Shown: one piece after another, positions 55,941 to 64,000 of the stretch
Position numbering within the stretch: position 1 is the stretch's first letter
Layout of the letters: the number at the start of each line of letters is the position of its first letter
NCBI GenBank assembly: GCA_030533445.1
Contig: CM060068.1
Span: 33,428,010 to 33,492,009, forward strand
DNA from: Cyprinodon diabolis
Lineage: Eukaryota > Chordata > Actinopteri > Cyprinodontiformes > Cyprinodontidae
Length of the DNA: 64,000 nucleotides
Direction of reading: 5' to 3'
Notes under the pieces: model-generated
Told to the model about the DNA's origin: nothing
The model's input: only the letters and a program-made list of their open reading frames with translations
Databases searched by the model: none
Made by a program: the position numbers and the translations under genes

Positions 55941-58917
55941 AGTTTTGTAAACGGCTTCACAGTTGCGTCTTCAGTGGATTCTGTTGTCTAGGTTAACACA
56001 AAGGTATTTATATTATAGCATATTTATCATTTGAGTTACTAAGCCACTACTTGTCTCTGTAATTATTAAGAAAAACGGCTTAATTAACAAGAGAATTAGA
56101 GGTAATATACAGTTATGCATGAATGCCACACAGTTTATTTGAATGAAAAGGTGGAATCAGAGTTGACTTGAATCTGTACATCCCAGCCCTCAGATTCTAT
56201 CTCATTTGTTTTTATATTACCGGTATCATATTTTTAACAAAAAGGAGAACATATGTGAGCTTAAGAAACCCCTCATCTTTGTTTTTGTTGGGGAAAAAAA
56301 CTGCCTCAACAGTGATAAAAGCAACCCCCTTTAATCATTACTACTGTTATTTTTTTTACAGTAGAATATCTGTGAGCTAAGAACTGCGGTTAAATTATAT
56401 TCCGATGCAAAATAATTGCCTGTGATACAGTTTTGTATTATATATAGTTTAAAGTGTAAAATATTCAAAATAAACTAATTAATTCAATAGTTTTAATATT
56501 TTCTTGTTGAATCTATACATTTATGTTTTCTTAAAAGGATATTTGATACATTTTGCTGTTTTGAATGATTGTAATGTTTTCATTTAAGCAATTATTTTCC
56601 CACATTAACAGTTGACCCATCAGTATGCATGATGTTGTGCCTCATAAAGGTACACTGGAGCTACTACCCTAACAAAAAAGTTTTCCAACGCACTGGATGG
56701 TGCTATATTTGTACTTTAAGTAGAATTAAAAACAATGTTTTATTCCATGACTTCATGGAAGTAATAGGTGCAGCTGCAGAGACACGACTGCATACTTTCC
56801 AAAATAACCCTGGATGTGTTTATTGTGCTGTACACTTGTCATTTTCTAATGGATTTTTACTTTCTCCTTCTGGCCACAAGAGGCTGCTGATAACCTCACA
56901 GCAATTATGGGATTCAAAGAGCTTTCTTGTTTGGGTCTATGTTTTAGATATCAATCAAATACTTTTAAAATTTGCACGGCCTCTCCTTTAACTGAATAAT
57001 AGTTGGCTGACCCCACCCTACCTATTTTGCTCAGGTTACTCCCTTTGTTTTTTGTTATAGATCATAGTTTGTTAAATCTAAGCCCTTATTATAAATACTT
57101 ATAAATATGGGTTTGCAGGAAAAGTTAGTTAACCAAAAAAGATTCTAATATCTGATAAAGAGCTTTTGTCCTCGTATTGAACTTTGAACTTGAGTGAGTG
57201 TGATGACGCAGAGACGGTCAGGCAGCTGGGTGTACGTCCTTCACAAGATTACCCATATGTTGACATGCTAAAGATGGGCACAAGTTAACATTCATGTAGT
57301 TATTAGCTGATTGTGTGTTTTCTCTCTCTGTCTGGAAGACCAGTACAGGAGCTTGTATTGTGAAGTGATGAGCTGATTTCACAAATCTGTTTTGTTAGAA
57401 TAGGTTTCTTTTCCATCTCCTAGCTGCACTGCTTGGAAACTTTAATAAAGGGTTTAATGAATTTAATCAGGAGCAGTCTGTGTGACTGCATGCTTTCACA
57501 CCCCCTCCTCCCCATAACCTTTAGCCCCAATACCCTCTCACCAGAGATAATTGTAAAGCAGCTGTTGGACAGTACAGTATTCTGCTCTGATGTGCCATGT
57601 TTTACAGCTGCTCTGTGTCACTCGCCGTCGACAAGATCCTGATGCAGGATGGGTGTGATACTTCTATTTTAAGACAACAAAAATAAATTCCAGCATTCAG
57701 AGACATTCTTTAAAGGATTACTCAAAAATTCAATTTATGTCACACCGATGCCGGCTGAAACAGCTGCTCTGACTTTGACATCAGACACTGATAAAGATAG
57801 CCTTGGTTCCCTTGTGTTGGCATTAGATACCCAGAACTTTGGCTGAGAGATGAGGTGTGGCAGCGCATTCATCCTCTGCTTAATTTACTTTTATACTGCC
57901 TCTATTAGATTATTTACATCTTCAGGATAGGTGGTTGTAGATTGTTTAATCAAAGCATGTACAGTAAATGCAAGGTCTCTATAAAGATTGGCTTTCCTTC
58001 CTTTTAGCTCGACTTGTATACCCGTCTTGTGACTACAGTTCATACTGCGGTGGCAGTGATGCATTTTAAACAGCTTTTCTTAGACCTGTCTATAATAACA
58101 CATTTTTCAACCTCTGACTTTTTTTAACTTGCAGCATAGCTGCTGTTACAAGCAGGAGCTCGGAGATCAGGTTATCTGTCGCATGTCTTTCAAAGGGGGG
58201 GGGGCGTGGCGTCTTTCAGTTTCTCGCAAGTGCTTTTGTTTTTGTCATATTTGTGTGTCAGGAGGTGGCATCTTTAGAAAGTGGTTTTTAAACCAGAGTG
58301 GAAATAACTAGCAGTAGGTACCTTTATTTTCTGTAACTGCAGACATAAAATGAGAGACGGGATGAAACACCCTCCCAAATCTACACTGTATATTTTAAGC
58401 TAGCTGTTATTTTCTCACTTAAGATTTTTTTCTGTCTTATTCTTGTATTTATTTTCAATTTGTTTTATCCATAGTGCTGATATACAGTTTAAATGAATCA
58501 AATAGATGCGTAAAATGTCATTCGGTTCAGTTTTCGGCTGGTTCCTCTATTATGAAGAAGTTGGCGTCAGATTTCACGTTCAGATTCACATTGATCAGGA
58601 AAAAATAAACCGTCTTCATTGGGTTAGAACACCAAAAGGCCCTGTTATCTTGAAATTTGGATGAGTTAAATTACAAATTGATTATAAATAAACAATTTGT
58701 TGTTTCCTATCATTAATAAAATAGAGAAAAAACAATTCAGAAAACAATTAAACTAGATATTATTCCCAGTATCCTCTGGGCAGATTAGACCATCCTCTTA
58801 TCAGCAATATTTCTTGTGGGTAATAAACCTAAGGAAGGCTAACTTAGCATTAATAGTCCTCTTCTTCTGCTAAGCAGCGTCGTAGACTTTTCGGCATGCG
58901 TTCCACAGTTTGACCGC

Positions 58918-59352
58918 TAGGGGTGTTGGAAATAATCGTTTTGGCGATATATCGTGATATTCGGCTGCCCAAAATAATATCGATCTTTCACTTCTTAGTA
59001 TCGATTTTCCAAAAAAAAAAATGGTTACATAAAACATTGATGGGGAAAATGGGCTCCACCACTCTGGCAGAAAGCGCTGTGGAGCCCTTTAACTGTGCGT
59101 GCAGCACCAAATCTGTATTTGAGGCAGTCACAGTGGAAGAAAAAACCCCAAACAACATGGATAATAATACCTAATCAATATTTTCTGATGAAAATATGCA
59201 GCACTTGCTGTTTTATCTCATCATTTGATTTTGATAGCTGGGGAAAATATGGCAATATATAGTGATACTGCAATATCGTGATAATATCGTATCGTGACCC
59301 AAGTATCGCGACATGTATCGAATCGCAACACTCATGTCAATACTCACCTCTA
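58918..59352 (+). mobile_element. Non-autonomous hAT (ZBED-type), plus orientation
   Basis: The ends TAGGGGTGTTGG and the complement of TAGAGGTGAG are inverted, with flanks TTGACCGC (58910-58917) and GTGACCGC (59353-59360), an 8-bp duplication with one mismatch. Inside are ATATCGTGATATT and TATCGTATCGTGACCC, typical of these families. An internal unit (GTGGAGCCCTTTAACTGTGC) is shared with the copy at 60522. There is no transposase. Confidence 0.75.
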
Positions 59353-60521
59353 GTGACCGCGCCGTTACTTGTATGCTTATGCAAGATGGTTGATCTGCTT
59401 ACATCATGCTGTAGACGTTGGCAACCTTGCTGCCGTCAGTCAAAGAGTTTATCGTGTTACCAGTAAATCAGGCCTATATGTTTGGCACATTTTCACATTA
59501 TGTTTCTAATCCCTGTCAAGCATATGAAGCAGCAGGAGTGTTCTTACTCATGATGTAACTCCTGATATAGCTTAATATGTAACTCATCACTGTGGGGCAA
59601 TTAGGTTAGTAAAGCTATATAATTAAAGCGATCCATTCTCTTATTTGCTGCTATTGACAGTTATATTTAATTTAGTATACTTTAGTAGAGGTTTCTGGTC
59701 CATGTTGAGTTTATACATCAGGAAATCAAGTGATTTTGTCTTTTGCTATTTTGATGTGATTTTATTTTTTCTCACTTAAGCTTTTATATAAAATGGTTTG
59801 TTTACTACAGATACATTTGACTGTTATATGAAAATGAGCTACTAATGATTTTCCAGTTTAAGCCAGCTCACACTAGTCTTTGTTTGCTAGTCATTTTTTA
59901 TAATTTAGCTGTTGTGTAATGGTGAAGATGACCAGACACATGTTTGTGTACAAATCAGATTTACTGCAGGGTTTTACAGATTAGGCACACATGCTGCAAT
60001 CAGTGAGTTTTTGTTTTTGTTTTTTGTAAATTGATCCATCTGACTAAAGCAGCTTTGATGGTCTGTTGGTGATTTCTGGTTTGGATCAATTGCTGAAGGT
60101 TTCCCATCCTCGTGATTTAAGGGCAAACGCTAATATAATCCCATAAGGAGGTTAAACTCTAATCGCCATCACATGCTGTTGTATCACCTCCTATCTTATA
60201 TATTTCGAACTCAGTTTATTCCATATTGTATTGTTTACAGATTTAATTTTAATTTGGTATGTGTATATTGCTGAAATGGACAACTGAGGCGATTTCAAGG
60301 TAATTTACCACACAAACAGGACCATTTTCTGCCTAAAATTTCCCATCAGATAAGACCTATTCAACCGAGTGTTTCAAATTAAATTTTATGAAATGCATGG
60401 CACTAGTTTTTATAAAATCATGTCGGTTTGCAAGAAATTATCAAGGAAAGCTCAGAAGATTCTTTTGAGTCACTGACTTTATGTTAGTCTCTCCTCCTTA
60501 GGAAGCATGAGTGCTCATTTG

Positions 60522-60930
60522 TAGGGGTGAGTCTGGGCATACGTATTGCGATATGATACGTGTTGCGATACTTGGGTAACAATACGATATTATCACGATA
60601 TTGCAATATCAATATATATTTTACCCAGCAGTTATCAAAACGAAATGTATAGATAAAAAAGCAAGAAGCAAGTGCTGTATATGTTTATCAGAAACCGTGT
60701 TCTGAGTCAGTCCACGCCTCCCACTGTGACTGCCTCAGCTGCAGAAATGGAGCTGTGCTGCACAACTAAAGGGCTCCATGGCACTATCAGAGTGGCGATG
60801 CAGAGGTAGCATATTATCCCTCAATGGTTTAGATATGTTTTGTTTGTTTTTTTATCGATATTAGGTGCTGAAAGATCAATATTATATTGGGCAGCTGAAA
60901 ATCACGATGCATTACCGATGTGAAGTGTCA
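60522..60930 (-). mobile_element. Non-autonomous hAT, reversed copy
   Basis: It starts TAGGGGTGAGTC. In reverse order and orientation it carries the blocks of the 58918 copy: GATACTTGGGTAACAATACG, ATTATCACGATATTGCAATA, AACTAAAGGGCTCCATGGC and TTGGGCAGCTGAAAATCACG. The outer right end is decayed. A shorter fragment of the family may lie near 63581-63625. Confidence 0.6.
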
Positions 60931-61144
60931 GGGTTGGTGGATAACAATTAAGATTTGTACAGGAAAACAAAAAAAGTAAGTTTTTAGTTTTTCTTTGCAA
61001 GAAGATAGATGAAATAAAGTAAAAGCTTGTTATTGATATAAGTTACCGTAGAATTCACAGGTATCTGTTTTATTATTAGAAGAATCACCCTTTACCTGTA
61101 AATGTGTTTTTTTCTCTTTCTTTTTTTAAAGAGACTTCTGACCA

Positions 61145-61640
61145 GTGTTCCCTCCAAGATGTTCAATTGCGCACTGCTCAAGCATTCTCAGCACAATAAA
61201 AATGCAGCCCATAAAATTAAATCCAACATAAACTGAAAAATCAATTAGACCAATACAATGTTCTTTTCTGTATCATTTTGAATCCATGTAACATTCTTTT
61301 TTCAACTTAAATACAACAATGAAAATACAAGACACAATAGTTTTTTTACTCTGAATTTCAACTAAATTGTTGTGGCTTATTATTGCCTTATTTTGCATTT
61401 TTGTGCTGTATTTTATTCTTTTACTGTGTTTAATTGATATAAGCTATGTTCAGCACTTTTATTTTCATCTGTAGCTTTTTTTAAAGTGCTCTACAAAGGA
61501 TGATGATGATGAATTTCATCTGGAATATAGACAAATGGGGAACATTTATTTTCGCTTTCTCGTTTGAACTCATAGCGTCGCGTCTGACATGTGCAAGCTG
61601 GTGTTACATTTTTCAATCAGCTGCTCTGGCGTAAGAACTA
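61145..61640. repeat. 'agtgttccctccaagat' family repeat
   Basis: AGTGTTCCCTCCAAGATGTT, TTGCGCACTGCTCAAGCATT near the left and CATAGCGTCGCGTCTGACAT near the right match a repeat known from many fish genomes. The middle is AT-rich and diverged. The boundaries are approximate. Confidence 0.4.
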
Positions 61641-62014
61641 CTCTTCAATCCCAGTTTCAAATATCAATACCAAATCAGTTTAATACATTTAACAATTGTA
61701 TCTGTGTATGGTTAATAAAATGTCAGTGTCTTTTTAAAAGAAGGTTAAGCAAATTTCCTTTTTTTAGTGTATCAAAGAGCGCTAGAGTTGCATAAATAAA
61801 TAATCCAACAGATAGAGGTATATGTGGCGATCCAAATTATTCATCAGTCTAAGCTTCCAGAATAATGAAAGTCACCAGCTTGTAACAGCCCCACCATCTA
61901 ACATGCACACAGTTTAAGACCTGTATGTTCAGTGTAGCGCAATGCTTCATGTGAATTTTTTTTATGTTAATAAATTAAAGTACACGCACAAAATGAAAAC
62001 GGAGGCTAATCTAC

Positions 62015-62170
62015 AGATTTTCCAGGGTTTCCGTGGGTCATCTAAAATCATTAAAATCATTAAATTATGATTTTTTTTTAAATAAGGCCTTAATTGGCAT
62101 TAAAATTCATTAAATGTGATTATAATGGCATTTAAAATGCTTTATTTAAAAAAAAAGTTTATAAAACTAT
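62015..62170 (+). repeat. 'ttccgtgggtc...cattaaa' repeat fragment
   Basis: GGGTTTCCGTGGGTCATCTA followed by repeated ATTAAAATCATTAAAT units resembles a common fish repeat of this wording. It is a short, non-coding fragment. Confidence 0.4.
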
Positions 62171-64000
62171 TTATCTATTCTATAAAACTATACTATCAGT
62201 CATGGTTACTGAAGCACTTAGATGTGAATAGCTAAAGGAGATCTCACAGCTTGGGGATGGATTTCAAGCATCTGGTGCTGATTGTGAAAGATGATTTACT
62301 TAATGAATTATATCAAAACAGCATCCAGAAACCATCTGGAGTAGGCATATTTGTACAAGGAGAAGGAAAAACATGAAAAAATATTAAAAATGTAACCCCA
62401 ATATGTTCATATTCTGACATTACTTAATATTCCTTATTATTAATTAATATTTTATTATTCATGGATATTATTCATGACCCGCTTTTACTAAAAACTGATA
62501 ATAAAAAAAAATCTAGAAAGAGTTAGAGGAATTTATACTATAACAGAAGCTTCAGCACACATGTCATTGTGCAAAATGTGAATGTCTTCATGTGAACAAA
62601 AAGTTATGTCTGAAAGGCGTAAAGTCTCATTTCTTCCAGAGCAGGACTCTTACATATAACAGACTAAGCATCTCATGATCAAGTGTTTTAAGTTTTTTTT
62701 GTTTTTTGTATATGAAGTTGGCCAAAAAATTTATATTAAAAGTAAACTAATGGAAAATGATTCTGTTATCTCTTATTATTTTAATAAAGGATGTAGCTTT
62801 CTATAATCCCGGGTTTATTACAGGTTTAATATTGGTGTTGCCTCAGCATGCTCATCTGATGTTGCTCACAGTGGCCGTCGATGTACTCAAGGGGCCCTGT
62901 GTGTATGCACAGACACATGAAAAATTAGACCAAACATTTCATTTCACCTGATGAATCTAGATGTTTCTGAAGCTCGGGTGAATTTAGCATCATACCAGGG
63001 CAGCGAAAACTGGAAGTGGATGTTTGTTTAAGGACTAAAGATACCACCTAGTTTCCCCATATCTAGTTTCTTGGGTTGCCCAAACAGTGTTTGGTGTTGC
63101 TTTTAATAGGTTGGTAATCATTCTTTGAGTTTGACATGCCATCCCAGCCCCCCTCCACCCCTCGATTGCCCATCAACTATAATAAGACCTGGAATGACAG
63201 GCAGCTCAAGCTTGCACAGGGAAGGCAAAACAAAAATCACAAAGATGGAACGTTAAATACTTTGTAATACATGTGATTTATAGGTGTTTATCATTAGACC
63301 CACAGCCCCTTTGTCTCAGAATAATTAACCCTACATTCATTTACTTTCCTAGTGTTACTTGTTTACCTTCACTGCTGGGGATTTGTTTGCTTTTTTTTTT
63401 TAGCAGTAGTTAAATCCAGATTTTATTTTTAGTTATTTGTAGCTTTCATTACAAACTTTTTTTAGGAATTGTTTTGTCAAATGGTGTTTTGTCAAAACCT
63501 TTTTCTCATCTTTTGAAACCTGTCCTACCTAGGGCTGAGTTACTCCAAATTTTGTTGTTCGTAAACTCATCACTAGACATGATGTAGCGATATATTCTAA
63601 TATCAAGGTGCCCCCCGCACCTCTAATTGATCTCTGAATACTGAAGGCAGCAACAAGTCCGTCTCTTTACATAACCTTCCATGAGCATGGAGGAATGTAA
63701 ACTGGAAAGGGCAGATCCACTGCTCACACCCCTCCCATCTTACAAACAGTCCAAGTGAGTCCTACGCACCCGGTCACTTCTTATCTCTCAAACAGCTTTG
63801 AAGCAAGAGTTCCCTGACCCGTCCGCATGTGTGTACGTGCACACAAGGTAGAGTTGGGGACAGCAGGCAGAGCTGAGATTTTTGCGAGGACCGGATCTGG
63901 AATGGGAGGGAATGTCACAGTAGCAGCTGCTCCCTTGCATTAAGAAGCTCCCAGTGTGACAGAGGACAATCACAGGGACATACCCAAAGAAGAGCCTTCA

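Larger units (their letters stand above)
54881..64000 (+). other. ppp2r3b: First coding intron of ppp2r3b (to window end)
   Basis: The intron starts with GTAACC. I searched for the next conserved part, a short PxFYFPxG-type motif and the following helices, in all plus-strand frames by eye and found none. The intron is therefore over 9.1 kb. It holds an antisense LINE fragment, two related hAT elements in opposite orientation and some short repeats. Islands near 57430-57500, 57720-57850, 62790-62940 and 63640-63960 are of higher complexity and could be regulatory. Confidence 0.6.

Overview
The window looks like a gene-poor, AT-rich stretch of a teleost fish genome, probably a percomorph and possibly a cyprinodontiform. 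The clues are introns and splice signals, abundant microsatellites, and repeats typical of fish: Tc1, hAT and Kolobok-like DNA transposons, L2-type and restriction-endonuclease-type LINEs, TG...CA LTRs, and the interspersed families built on 'tttatatagcgcc', 'tggatgga' and 'gactTGAGACTTGACTTGG'. The group assignment is from memory of repeat families and is not proven.

From 1 to about 41.5 kb I see no convincing host gene. The sequence is a desert holding scattered repeats, one complete Tc1 transposon with an intact 343-residue transposase (29557-30804), and islands of higher-complexity sequence that read like conserved non-coding elements. From 41.7 to 53.4 kb is a dense nest of transposons. 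An L2 LINE is split by a fish repeat and then by an 8.67-kb segment (44641-53311). That segment is bounded by a perfect 8-bp duplication (TGTATAGC) and by hAT-like ends. Inside it are an LTR-like element, a BED-finger hAT with a smaller hAT nested in it, a further hAT, and an intact PIM-like protein kinase gene (48673-49950, minus strand) with its own promoter-like upstream region.

The one recognisable host gene starts near 54 kb on the plus strand: the first coding exon of ppp2r3b, a B''-type regulatory subunit of protein phosphatase 2A (coding 54527-54880). It is preceded by a likely untranslated exon and a CpG-rich promoter. No later exon is seen before 64 kb, so the rest of the window is its first coding intron (over 9.1 kb), with hAT-derived repeats. 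In human, PPP2R3B lies head-to-head with SHOX across a desert rich in SHOX enhancers. If that arrangement holds here, the 0-53 kb desert would be the shox-facing side and its islands would be candidate shox regulatory elements. That is an inference.

The most unusual object is the kinase carried inside the duplication-bounded 8.67-kb segment. Also notable are the young-looking Tc1 copy and a Kolobok-like end beside a THAP-domain remnant.
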